The notes: generated from the sequence alone by a model not told the origin. A stretch of DNA of 9,164 bases from Clostridia bacterium (GCA_017556885.1 JAFYLV010000078.1:1-9164), one strand, 5' to 3'. Counted from the stretch's first letter, positions 1-6,315 are shown. A program made the numbers and translations.

Positions 1-353
1 ACAGTGGTCTTTCCCTTGGTTCCGGTGACACCGACGATCTTCATCTCCCGTTCGGGATGTCCGTAATACTCCGCCGCACACTCCGCGAGCGCCTTGCGGA
101 CATCGCGTACAAGCACATACTCCTCCGGCGCGGGATCCGGCAAGGTATCCAGCACAGGAAGAGCCCCCGCTGTCGCAGCAGCCAAAGCAAAATCCTTGCC
201 GTGGCGGGCTCCGTCAGCAACTCCGGGCAGGCCAAAGAAGAGCATGCCTTCTCCCGCAGCGCGGGAGGAGGTGCACAGTCCCGTGATCTCTTGCCCCATG
301 TCGCAGCGGGCTTCGATCACTTCGGTATTTGCAAAAACAGCAGTTCTGTTCAT
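1..353 (-). CDS. murE: UDP-N-acetylmuramyl peptide synthetase MurE, N-terminal part (cut by window edge)
   Basis: MurE ligates the third amino acid (diaminopimelate or lysine) onto UDP-MurNAc-L-Ala-D-Glu in the cytoplasm during peptidoglycan precursor synthesis. Only 117 complete codons are present. The protein opens MNRTAVFANTEVIEARCDMG, then carries the N-terminal domain motif LCTSSRAAGEGMLFFGLPG (residues 26-44), typical of the Mur UDP-binding domain. It reaches the ATP-binding P-loop GVTGTKGKTT (108-117) at the window edge. The ATG at 353 is preceded by GGAAGTGAG about 7 bases upstream; an in-frame ATG at 371 has no ribosome site and is less likely. It lies 41 bases after the PBP gene on the same strand, the usual ftsI-murE order of dcw clusters. 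The residues that separate the DAP-adding from the Lys-adding type lie outside the window, so substrate is undecided. The TKGKTT variant instead of TNGKTT is common in the family. Confidence 0.93.
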   Translation of the reverse strand, partial: MNRTAVFANTEVIEARCDMGQEITGLCTSSRAAGEGMLFFGLPGVADGARHGKDFALAAATAGALPVLDTLPDPAPEEYVLVRDVRKALAECAAEYYGHPEREMKIVGVTGTKGKTT

Positions 354-394
354 TTTGTTACTCACTTCCATTAAAAAGGGCAAAAAGGAATGGA

Positions 395-2635
395 TCAATG
401 GTCAGCGGTGTTCGCCATATCGGCAAACTGAACATTGATAACAGTGCCAGTCTGTACGCTGTCGCCCGCGCGGACCGACTGCGCGGTCGCACGCGTTGCG
501 GAATCTCCGGAGCTCTGCAGCGCACCCTGGGCGTGCAGATAAAGTCCCATGCTGTCCAGCTTCAGGCGAACCTGATCGTAGCTCATGCCCGTCAGGGAAG
601 GCATTGTAAGAGGCTTATCGTCAGCAGTTTCTCCACAGTAGAGAAGAATGGTGGAATCCTTTGCGATATCCGCACCGGCCACCGGCATCTGCTGGGTCAC
701 CGTCGTTCCCTGACCGATCACGCGGACGCGGAAGCCCGCACGCTTGAGCTTGTTTTCCGCAACAGAGACGGAATTTCCCGTCACCGCAGGCACAGATACC
801 TGCGCCTTGGCAAGTTCCTCCTCGGTGTACACGGGATCAATTCCCCAATAAGGCAGCACCTCGGAAAGGATGTTGCCCACCACAGGGGCGGCGATCTGGC
901 CGCCCTGGCGAAGACTTCCGCGCGGCTCGTCGATGAGCACCAGCACGGCGATCTCCGGATCGTCCATGGGCGCAACGCCGCAGAAAGACGCGATGCGTTT
1001 ATCGCTCTCGCTCTCTCCTTCCTCCAGCACGGCATCCAGCTTCTCAGAGGTACCCGTCTTACCGCCGACGCGGTAACCGGCCACATATGCGTTCTTACCC
1101 GTACCCTTGGATACGACCTGCTCCATCATGTAGCAGAGGGTCTCGGAGGTGGATGCGGATACGATCTGGGAGATCATTGTAGGTTCAACGGTCTCGATAA
1201 TATTTCCGTCCTTGTCGGCAATCGCCTTGACAAGGTGAGGCTGCATCATTTTGCCGCCGTTGACCAAACCGCAAACCGTGGTCAAAAGACGGATCGGCGT
1301 GACCTTGAATCGCTGACCGAAAGATGCAATGGCAAGCTCCAGTTCCCGGAAGGTGGACTTACTGTGCAGAATACCCGTCTGCTCACCCTGCAGATCGATA
1401 TCCGTCTTACCGGCCAGACCCATGGTGTGCAGATATTCAAAGTATTTCTCCGTGCCGACCCGCAGCGCCGTCTCCATAAACACGGGGTTGCAGGAGTTTT
1501 TCAGGCCGTCCAGGAAGTTTTCTCCGCCATGGCCGCCCGCCTTCCAGCAGGCAACGCGCTGGGTTCCGATGTACTTATATCCCGGGCAGGAGAAGGTATC
1601 CGAAAGGCTGACCGCCCCCTCTTCCAGGGCAATAGCGGTGGTCACAAGCTTGAAAACAGAACCGGGCTCGTAGGTCATGGACACCGGACGGGTGCTCCAC
1701 TGCTCAAACAGGGCTGCACTTTCCGCGGTCTTACGTTCTTCCGCATCCGCGATGCTCTCAAGCTCCGCCAGTGTCTTTTCATCCCAGACCGAACGGGGAT
1801 CGTTCAGATCGTAGGTAGGATACTGTCCCATACCGAGGATCTCACCGGTCTTGACGTTCATAACGATGCCGATGGTGCCAACGGCACATTTGTTGTCCTC
1901 ATAAGCCTTTTTGAGGTACTTTTCCAGAATCTGCTGGATGGGGATATTGATCGTCGTTACGGGAGAAATGCCGTCCTCGGCATCAAAATACTGCTCGTAG
2001 GCGGAGGAAAGTGCTGTTCCCGCGCCGTTTTTGGAGGTAGTGATGCGTCCGGGCGTACCGGAGAGCATATCCTCATAAGCCGCCTCCAGGCCGTAGGCGC
2101 CCACGTTATCCACCGTCGTGAAGCCGATAACATTGGCCGCAAGCGTTCCGTAAGGATAGTAACGTTCGGTATCCTCAAAAAGATGGATACCCTTGATCTT
2201 TTCCGTGCTGATAAAGGTGCGGATTCGTTCGCAGGTCTCGGTATCCACTTTTTTCTTGATGACCTGATAATAGCTTTTTTTGTTCTGGGTCTTCTGCAGA
2301 ATCCACTCCCGGTCGAGATCCAGGATCATCGCAAGCTCGGAGGCAACCTTTTCAACCTGTTCGTCCTTCATCGTTGCCGGAGAAAGCACCACCGTATAGC
2401 AGGGCACACTGTAGGCAAGCTTCTGCATATCCGAGGCATAGATCGTACCGCGGGCCGGGGTAATGATCTGGTCCAGTGTCTGCTGCTCCAGGGCTCGGGT
2501 CTCATAGAAATCGTGCTTGATGATCTGATGGTAAAAAAGCATGCCTCCCATACCCACAACCAGGAGCACACAGAACACGGCCGCCACAAGGACAGACCGG
2601 CCAATCATGGATTTGGTGGGTGAGGAGGCATTCAT
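395..2635 (-). CDS. ftsI: class B penicillin-binding protein (FtsI/PBP2B/SpoVD family) with two C-terminal PASTA domains
   Basis: This is a membrane-anchored D,D-transpeptidase that cross-links peptidoglycan at the septum, normally partnered with a SEDS glycosyltransferase (FtsW or SpoVE). With the start at 2635 it has 746 residues: short cytoplasmic tail, one membrane segment (about 13-35), PBP dimerisation domain (about 59-225, with the ARGTIY motif), and transpeptidase domain. The catalytic motifs are SVFK (nucleophile Ser326), SCN (381-383) and KTGT (526-529). Two PASTA domains follow (about 612-669 and 675-739). I prefer the ATG at 2635 because AAAGGA lies upstream (about 11 bases) and the N-tail has normal length. 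An in-frame ATG at 2680 would add 15 residues but has no ribosome site. B. subtilis has two genes here (pbpB with two PASTA domains, spoVD with one); this window has a single gene. Its PASTA count resembles PBP2B, but division versus sporulation role cannot be settled from sequence alone. Confidence 0.95.
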   Translation of the reverse strand: MNASSPTKSMIGRSVLVAAVFCVLLVVGMGGMLFYHQIIKHDFYETRALEQQTLDQIITPARGTIYASDMQKLAYSVPCYTVVLSPATMKDEQVEKVASELAMILDLDREWILQKTQNKKSYYQVIKKKVDTETCERIRTFISTEKIKGIHLFEDTERYYPYGTLAANVIGFTTVDNVGAYGLEAAYEDMLSGTPGRITTSKNGAGTALSSAYEQYFDAEDGISPVTTINIPIQQILEKYLKKAYEDNKCAVGTIGIVMNVKTGEILGMGQYPTYDLNDPRSVWDEKTLAELESIADAEERKTAESAALFEQWSTRPVSMTYEPGSVFKLVTTAIALEEGAVSLSDTFSCPGYKYIGTQRVACWKAGGHGGENFLDGLKNSCNPVFMETALRVGTEKYFEYLHTMGLAGKTDIDLQGEQTGILHSKSTFRELELAIASFGQRFKVTPIRLLTTVCGLVNGGKMMQPHLVKAIADKDGNIIETVEPTMISQIVSASTSETLCYMMEQVVSKGTGKNAYVAGYRVGGKTGTSEKLDAVLEEGESESDKRIASFCGVAPMDDPEIAVLVLIDEPRGSLRQGGQIAAPVVGNILSEVLPYWGIDPVYTEEELAKAQVSVPAVTGNSVSVAENKLKRAGFRVRVIGQGTTVTQQMPVAGADIAKDSTILLYCGETADDKPLTMPSLTGMSYDQVRLKLDSMGLYLHAQGALQSSGDSATRATAQSVRAGDSVQTGTVINVQFADMANTADH

Positions 2636-2693
2636 TTTGGGTATTTTCCTTTCAGTGCAGCAATCTTTGTGCCGCTTCATAAAGACAGAGACA

Positions 2694-2718
2694 GGGAAAT
2701 GCGACTTTCACATTTCCC
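2694..2718 (-). repeat. perfect 8-bp inverted repeat (hairpin) in the ftsL-PBP intergenic region
   Basis: On the transcribed minus strand, GGGAAATG and CATTTCCC are separated by 9 bases and can form a perfect 8-bp stem. The tract after it, TGTCTCTGTCTTT, is pyrimidine-rich but not a clean U run. The hairpin is about 58 bases upstream of the preferred PBP start (2635). It could be a weak terminator or attenuator, an RNA processing site, or a protein site; the sequence does not decide. The 94-139 base gap it occupies is wider than other gaps in this operon. Confidence 0.5.
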
Positions 2719-2773
2719 ATCATCTCATCACGGTGCAGATCGCACAGACCTGCCCTAACATATTATCATGCTG

Positions 2774-3283
2774 TCAGCGAAAATATTCTACAAACGTGTC
2801 GAAAGCATTCCGCAGCTTTGCCCCGGCAGTTCCGGTCTTTGCCGCCGTTCCGTCGGCCAGTCGAATCTCATCGGTTTCGCCAAGGTCAATATAAATCACA
2901 TTTTCCGCCGTTGCCCGGGTCATACCGAGATGCGTCTCCGCGTATTCTGCAAGCTCGGAGAGATTGTACTCCCGATCCTGCGCGGCAAGAACTGCGGTGT
3001 ATTCCTTCTGCAGCGCCGCCATCTCTCTTTGCAGAGCCGCCGAGCGGATGTTGAGCTCCGAGAGCTTCGCATAGCTCATGACCACCATAGCAAACATAAC
3101 CGCCACAGCCAGCGCAGCGAAGATGTATCCGTAGCTGATGCGGGGAGCCACCGCAGTCGAGGCAGCCTTCTCCGGCTCGCGCAGGATACGGGTCTCTTCC
3201 CGGATCTCGTTTTGTGCCTCAGGGGCGTACAAGTCATATGCAAGGTTTGACTGGCGGTGGATCGTTCTGTACTTCTGCTCCAT
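2774..3283 (-). CDS. ftsL: FtsL-like septum formation protein (single membrane segment plus coiled coil)
   Basis: Its role is inferred as the small bitopic divisome protein that, with FtsB/DivIC, activates the SEDS-PBP septal synthase. The 169-residue product has a hydrophilic cytoplasmic N-tail (1-48), one membrane segment (about 50-70, rich in Ala, Val and Met), and an extracytoplasmic heptad-like coiled coil (about 73-104, with LSELNIRSAALQREMAALQK). A short tail contains the YNLSELAEYAETHLGM pattern (106-121), resembling the post-coil region of FtsL/DivIC proteins. FtsL family members share little sequence identity, so the call rests on topology and on position between rsmH and the class B PBP gene. 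The start ATG has a strong site, AGGAAAGGA, seven bases upstream. The product is longer than a typical 110-130 residue FtsL, because of both the N-tail and a C-terminal extension of about 45 residues. Confidence 0.8.
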   Translation of the reverse strand: MEQKYRTIHRQSNLAYDLYAPEAQNEIREETRILREPEKAASTAVAPRISYGYIFAALAVAVMFAMVVMSYAKLSELNIRSAALQREMAALQKEYTAVLAAQDREYNLSELAEYAETHLGMTRATAENVIYIDLGETDEIRLADGTAAKTGTAGAKLRNAFDTFVEYFR

Positions 3284-3334
3284 CCCTAAGTTCCTTTCCT
3301 TCTATCTTCCTTGGGGCGCGCCTTGCGCAGCCTT

Positions 3335-4282
3335 TTATTCTTCCTGTTCCAATACCTCGCAGACACGAAGCTTTGCACTGCGGGCACGCGGATTTCGTTC
3401 CAGCTCCTCTGCCGTAGGCAGGATGGGCTTTTTGGAGATCAGTTTGACCTTGGGCTTTCCGCCACATACGCACACCGGAAACTGTGGCGGGCAGGTACAG
3501 CCCTTCGCCATATCCGCGAAGATCTCCTTGGTGATGCGGTCTTCCAGCGAATGGAACGTGATAACACAGATACGTCCGCCGGGATTCAAATGTTTCCAAA
3601 GATCGGTCAGCGCTTCCTCCACCGCAGAGAGCTCGCCGTTGACGGCGATGCGCAGTGCCTGGAAGCTTCGTTTGGCCGGATGCTGCTTTTCCCGCAACGC
3701 CTGCGGCGGCATGGCCGATTTGATGACCTCACAGAGCCGCCCGGTTGTACGGATCGGCATCTCGATGCGGGCTTTTGTGATGGCCCGGGCGATCTGACGG
3801 CTGTATCTCTCCTCACCGTAGCGCCAAAGAATATCCGCAATGGCAAATTCGTCGTAGGTGTTAACCAGATCTGCAGCAGTCATTCCGCCGCTGCGATCCA
3901 TCCGCATATCCAGCGGTGCATCCTGCATGTAGGAGAAGCCGCGCTCCGGCTCATCCAACTGGAAAGAAGAAACGCCGAGGTCAAACAGAATGCCGTCTGC
4001 CCGAAGTTCGAGATCTGTCAAAACGTTTTTTACGTCCGAGAAATTCGACTTCACCGGAGTAAACCGGTCGGCCCAGGGAGCAAGTCTCTCCCCCGCCGCG
4101 CGGAGCGCATCTTCATCTCTGTCGATGCCGATCAGACGGCCGCCTTCGGAAAGCCGTTCCGCAATGCGGCTGGAATGTCCGCCGCCGCCGAGGGTACAGT
4201 CAACATAAACACCGTCGGGCCGGATATTCAGCCCTTCCAGGCACTCCTGCAGGAGTACCGACTCATGAATAAACTCTTTCAT
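3335..4282 (-). CDS. rsmH: 16S rRNA (cytosine(1402)-N(4))-methyltransferase RsmH
   Basis: RsmH (formerly MraW) uses S-adenosylmethionine to methylate N4 of C1402 in the 16S rRNA decoding centre. The 315-residue product is full length. Visible family motifs are HESVLLQE (6-13), SAM-binding DCTLGGGGHS (28-37), GIDRD (52-56), LFDLGVSSFQLD (99-110), RGFSY (114-118), PLDMRMD (123-129), HPAKRSFQALRIAVN (201-215) and FHSLEDR (243-249). A Cys cluster, CTCPPQFPVCVCG, lies at 262-274. The start overlaps the mraZ stop by one base (TGATG) and has only a poor ribosome site of its own, so translational coupling to mraZ is likely. It sits second in the dcw cluster, as in most Firmicutes. Confidence 0.98.
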   Translation of the reverse strand: MKEFIHESVLLQECLEGLNIRPDGVYVDCTLGGGGHSSRIAERLSEGGRLIGIDRDEDALRAAGERLAPWADRFTPVKSNFSDVKNVLTDLELRADGILFDLGVSSFQLDEPERGFSYMQDAPLDMRMDRSGGMTAADLVNTYDEFAIADILWRYGEERYSRQIARAITKARIEMPIRTTGRLCEVIKSAMPPQALREKQHPAKRSFQALRIAVNGELSAVEEALTDLWKHLNPGGRICVITFHSLEDRITKEIFADMAKGCTCPPQFPVCVCGGKPKVKLISKKPILPTAEELERNPRARSAKLRVCEVLEQEE

Positions 4283-4719
4283 CAGAAGTGGAACTCACTC
4301 ATACGCTGTTCCATACGCTCGTTGGTCAGCTCTTCCTGGGCGCGGTCATATTCCGCATCGCTCCAGATCTCCAGATGGGTGATGGAGCCGGCCAGCACGC
4401 AGACGCCCTTGCCTTCGATACCGGCATGATTGCGCAGAAACTGCGGAATGAGCATACGGCCCTGGTTATCCTTGCCGCAAAGCTCGGATTTATTGATAAA
4501 GAAGCGCTTGAAATCCTGGGCATCGGAGAAGCTCATGCTGCCGATCTTCGCAGTAAAGCTCTCCCAGCCTTCCATGGTAAAGGCCCACAGGCAACGACCG
4601 TTTCCGCGGGCAACACCGCGGCAAAGCACAAATTCCTCGCCCAGTTCTTCTTTGAACCGTGCGGGGATCTGGAGACGACCCTTATCGTCAATATTGTGCC
4701 TGTATTCGCCCTGCAGCAT
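4282..4719 (-). CDS. mraZ: transcriptional regulator MraZ
   Basis: MraZ is a DNA-binding protein of the SpoVT/AbrB fold that forms rings and regulates (usually represses) its own dcw operon. The 145-residue product contains the two duplicated half-domains, each with its signature: DDKGRLQIPARF at 11-22 and DNQGRMLIPQFLR at 84-96. It begins with the typical MLQGEYRHNID. The ATG is preceded by AAGGAG at good spacing. It is the first gene of the operon, with a promoter and three repeated boxes directly upstream, which fits autoregulation. Its stop overlaps the start of rsmH. Confidence 0.97.
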   Translation of the reverse strand: MLQGEYRHNIDDKGRLQIPARFKEELGEEFVLCRGVARGNGRCLWAFTMEGWESFTAKIGSMSFSDAQDFKRFFINKSELCGKDNQGRMLIPQFLRNHAGIEGKGVCVLAGSITHLEIWSDAEYDRAQEELTNERMEQRMSEFHF

Positions 4720-4755
4720 TTACAACTCCTTGTGGCGGTGTTAGGGACTGTGTCA

Positions 4756-4783
4756 CCACTTATTCCCCACTTCATTACCACTT
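4756..4783 (-). promoter_or_regulatory. mraZ: three MraZ-box direct repeats (AAGTGG, 11-bp period)
   Basis: On the minus strand, AAGTGG occurs at 4783-4778, 4772-4767 and 4761-4756, each exactly 11 bases from the next. The surrounding bases also resemble each other (AAGTGGTAAT, AAGTGGGGAAT, AAGTGGTGACA). MraZ proteins are known to bind short direct repeats with a TGG or GTG core upstream of mraZ. The boxes begin at the predicted transcription start and run into the leader, where bound MraZ would block transcription. That the boxes bind MraZ is inferred from position and motif. Confidence 0.85.
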
Positions 4784-4790
4784 GACTATT

Positions 4791-4818
4791 ATTATACACC
4801 TTTTTCGCAAATAATCAA
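4791..4818 (-). promoter_or_regulatory. sigma-A-type promoter of the mraZ/dcw operon
   Basis: On the minus strand, -35 TTGATT (4818-4813) and a perfect -10 TATAAT (4796-4791) are separated by 16 bases. Predicted transcription starts near 4784, giving a leader of about 65 bases before mraZ that carries the MraZ boxes. Confidence 0.85.
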
Positions 4819-4835
4819 TAGGTGTTTGAAATTTT

Positions 4836-4850
4836 TTTCGCCCGGCGAAA
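4836..4850. repeat. dyad TTTCGCCCGGCGAAA flanked by T runs
   Basis: This is a 15-base dyad with 7-base arms around one central base. As RNA it would be a 5-bp stem with a 5-base loop. It is followed on the plus strand by GCC and seven T residues and preceded by a run of T. Read rightward it resembles a short intrinsic terminator, but no gene on the plus strand ends to its left. It may stop antisense transcription before the acetyltransferase promoter, or be an operator. It lies 18 bases upstream of the mraZ -35 box. Confidence 0.4.
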
Positions 4851-4887
4851 GCCTTTTTTTACGTTCTTACAGCGAATCCGGAACTTT

Positions 4888-4901
4888 CGAACAGTTGTTC
4901 T
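4888..4901. promoter_or_regulatory. candidate LexA (SOS) box
   Basis: The sequence CGAACAGTTGTTCT contains GAAC-N4-GTTC, the core of the Gram-positive LexA/DinR operator. It lies about 52 bases upstream of the -35 box of the first acetyltransferase gene and about 70 bases upstream of the mraZ -35 box, so it overlaps neither promoter. A chance match is possible. Confidence 0.35.
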
Positions 4902-4953
4902 GTTATTCGTTTTCTTCTCTGTTGTTCGCCGCTATCGGCAGCCTTCCAATCGC

Positions 4954-4982
4954 TTGACAGCACATGTCTGTTGTGTTATCAT
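4954..4982 (+). promoter_or_regulatory. sigma-A-type promoter of the first acetyltransferase gene
   Basis: A perfect -35 TTGACA (4954-4959) and -10 TATCAT (4977-4982) have a 17-base spacer. Predicted transcription starts near 4989. That lies after an upstream in-frame ATG at 4971 and supports the translation start at 5013. Confidence 0.85.
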
Positions 4983-5012
4983 CAAAAAAACTGTGTTTTC
5001 AGGAGATTGTGC

Positions 5013-5519
5013 ATGATCATTCGAGAAATGATGCAGGAAGATCAGATCCGCGTTTTGGAAATATATAAGGAGGGAATTGATTCCGGCAAAGCTACTTTCA
5101 CTTCAGAATGTCCAACTTGGGTAGAATGGGATGCCGCGCATTTCAAAGTCTGTCGATATGTTGCCATACACAACAGCGAAATTTCAGCCTTTACTGCGAT
5201 CAGTCCCATTTCTCCAAAGCCACACTATCGCGGAGTTGCAGAAGTTACGATCTATGTAGATCCGAAAGTGCGAAATCACGGTATCGGAACGGCCTTACTG
5301 CAAAAGCTCATAGAAACTGCACCGTCCAACGGCTTCTGGTGTCTGTATTCATCCATTTTTTCGACAAATACGCCCAGCATCAAGCTGTTCCGCAAATGCG
5401 GTTTCAGAACGATTGGCCATCGCGAACGCATTGCTAAAGACAGATTCGGATTCTGGGTTGACACTACCCTGATGGAGTATCGTTTTTCGGATTCGGTAGT
5501 CAATTTTCAGCAGTTTTAG
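5013..5519 (+). CDS. GNAT N-acetyltransferase, phosphinothricin/YncA (MnaT) type
   Basis: The product is a 168-residue acetyl-CoA-dependent N-acetyltransferase. Family members acetylate small amines such as phosphinothricin, methionine sulfoximine or other amino acids; the actual substrate is not visible. The N-terminal part has the family pattern IYKEGIDSGKATF (17-29) followed by ECP (32-34). Strand beta-4 and motif A read VAEVTIYVD (75-83) then RNHGIG (87-92), the acetyl-CoA pyrophosphate loop, and LFRKCGF (125-131) is motif B. AGGAG at 5001-5005 is seven bases before the ATG. It stands alone with its own promoter, divergent from mraZ. GC is lower than its surroundings (24, 28 and 28 of 60 in three rows counted by hand), and it uses TCA, TTA, ATA and AGA codons rare in neighbouring core genes, suggesting horizontal acquisition. 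No terminator is obvious after it. Confidence 0.92.
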   Translation: MIIREMMQEDQIRVLEIYKEGIDSGKATFTSECPTWVEWDAAHFKVCRYVAIHNSEISAFTAISPISPKPHYRGVAEVTIYVDPKVRNHGIGTALLQKLIETAPSNGFWCLYSSIFSTNTPSIKLFRKCGFRTIGHRERIAKDRFGFWVDTTLMEYRFSDSVVNFQQF

Positions 5520-5541
5520 TCAAATTGTGTTCTACCATCAG

Positions 5542-5572
5542 TTGTATTTCGTATCTTTTTTCATGTTATACT
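5542..5572 (+). promoter_or_regulatory. possible extended -10 promoter before the second acetyltransferase gene
   Basis: TGTTATACT (5564-5572) fits an extended -10 element. The best -35-like hexamer, TTGTAT (5542-5547), is 19 bases away, which is long. It would leave a leader of about 145 bases. TTGACA (5685-5690) and GATAAT (5693-5698), closer to the gene, do not have partners at normal spacing. The true promoter is uncertain, and read-through from the first acetyltransferase gene is also possible. Confidence 0.3.
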
Positions 5573-5725
5573 GTACCCGTCCGATATTCAAAAAAAGAGT
5601 TGTCGTCAGTTTGTCCGTTTTGACACACGGGGGGGCATCTTCCCTGCTGCAAGTTCCTCTTGTCCCGCGAACAGTTTCCCGGAATTGACACGGATAATAC
5701 AAAAACTTAACACAGGAGAATACCT

Positions 5726-6229
5726 ATGCTTGAATTGAGGAAAATGAATTACACCGATATCCTCGCCCAGTGGGAATATGTTACCTCACTGCCTCCGGAT
5801 GAGAACGGATTGACGAACCCATACCACGGCGTTTCCTATGACGATTACGAAAAAAACGTACTCCCGGAGCTCATGATGCACGAGCATCCCGTCAGCATGC
5901 CGGACTGGTTCGTGCCCGAAACATACTATTACCTTTGGGACGACGGTATACTGGTGGGCGAATTCCGCATCCGGCATTTTCTGACAGACGCGCTGAAGGC
6001 CGGTGCCGGTCACATCGGCTACAGCATCAAAAAGGAAAAGCGCGGTCAGGGCTACGGCACAAAAGGCATGGCCATGGCTCTGGAACTTGCCCGAAAGATC
6101 GTTCCGGAAGATGAAATATACCTGCGCGTATTAAAAAGCAACATTCCGTCCTTCCGGGCAATTTCAAGCAACGGTGCCCGTATTGCAGGCGAAGACGATA
6201 CGCATTACTTTATGAGAGTCAGTAAATAA
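5726..6229 (+). CDS. GNAT family N-acetyltransferase, substrate unknown
   Basis: This 167-residue protein has a C-terminal GNAT core: GHIGYSI (95-101), then the acetyl-CoA loop RGQGYG (106-111), a helix (112-124), and SNIPSFRAISSNGA (138-151), which matches the N-x-x-S-x-x-x-x-x-x-N-G pattern of motif B. The layout resembles the predicted acetyltransferase group COG3981, in which the final strand often carries an acidic stretch, here EDD (156-158). The aromatic and acidic N-terminal half (for example YYYLWDD, 67-73) probably forms the acceptor side; I cannot name the substrate. AGGAG at 5714-5718 lies seven bases before the ATG. GC in a counted row is 28 of 60, and TCA and TTA codons occur, as in the upstream acetyltransferase. 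The two genes differ in family, so they are not a tandem duplication. Confidence 0.9.
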   Translation: MLELRKMNYTDILAQWEYVTSLPPDENGLTNPYHGVSYDDYEKNVLPELMMHEHPVSMPDWFVPETYYYLWDDGILVGEFRIRHFLTDALKAGAGHIGYSIKKEKRGQGYGTKGMAMALELARKIVPEDEIYLRVLKSNIPSFRAISSNGARIAGEDDTHYFMRVSK

Positions 6230-6251
6230 CATCGGTTTTGCCCATAAAACA

Positions 6252-6298
6252 AACCTCCGTATGATGCCGGTCTGCGACAGCCGGACCATACGGAGGTT
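6252..6298. terminator. bidirectional intrinsic terminator between the second acetyltransferase gene and deoC
   Basis: AACCTCCGTATG (6252-6263) and CATACGGAGGTT (6287-6298) form a perfect 12-bp stem, with an inner CCGG/CCGG pairing (6267-6270 with 6281-6284). On the plus strand it is followed by CGTTTTTGCGTTTTG. On the minus strand it is followed by TGTTTTATG. It lies 22 bases after the acetyltransferase stop and 17 bases after the deoC stop, so it serves both convergent genes. Confidence 0.93.
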
Positions 6299-6315
6299 CG
6301 TTTTTGCGTTTTGTT

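Noticed and set aside
329..2623. 764-residue open frame on the plus strand, antisense to the PBP gene
   Set aside because: It is in exact codon register with the PBP gene, whose lack of TTA, CTA and TCA codons keeps the mirror frame open. The product is His/Arg/Gly-rich with no recognisable domain, while the opposite strand encodes a complete PBP with all catalytic motifs.
2636..2680. Longer PBP start at 2680
   Set aside because: No ribosome site precedes it, and the extra 15 residues are unlike typical PBP N-tails. It is kept as an alternative in the PBP entry.
2797..2803. TGTCGAA, a match to the Spo0A binding box, inside the end of the ftsL-like gene
   Set aside because: A 7-base word is expected about once by chance on the two strands of a window this size, and it lies within coding sequence away from a clear promoter.
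3311..4429. 372-residue open frame on the plus strand, antisense to rsmH
   Set aside because: Same codon-register mirror effect; rsmH on the minus strand has every family motif.
4971..5012. Upstream ATG extending the first acetyltransferase by 14 residues
   Set aside because: It lies upstream of the predicted transcription start, has no ribosome site, and the extension is unlike the family N-terminus. The ATG at 5013 has AGGAG at ideal spacing.
5580..5725. Possible riboswitch or structured leader before the second acetyltransferase gene
   Set aside because: No recognisable aptamer motif or strong stem was found; only scattered short complementarities are present.
4797..6229. Mobile element carrying the two acetyltransferase genes
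   Set aside because: No transposase, integrase, terminal inverted repeats or target duplications are visible; only the composition suggests transfer.
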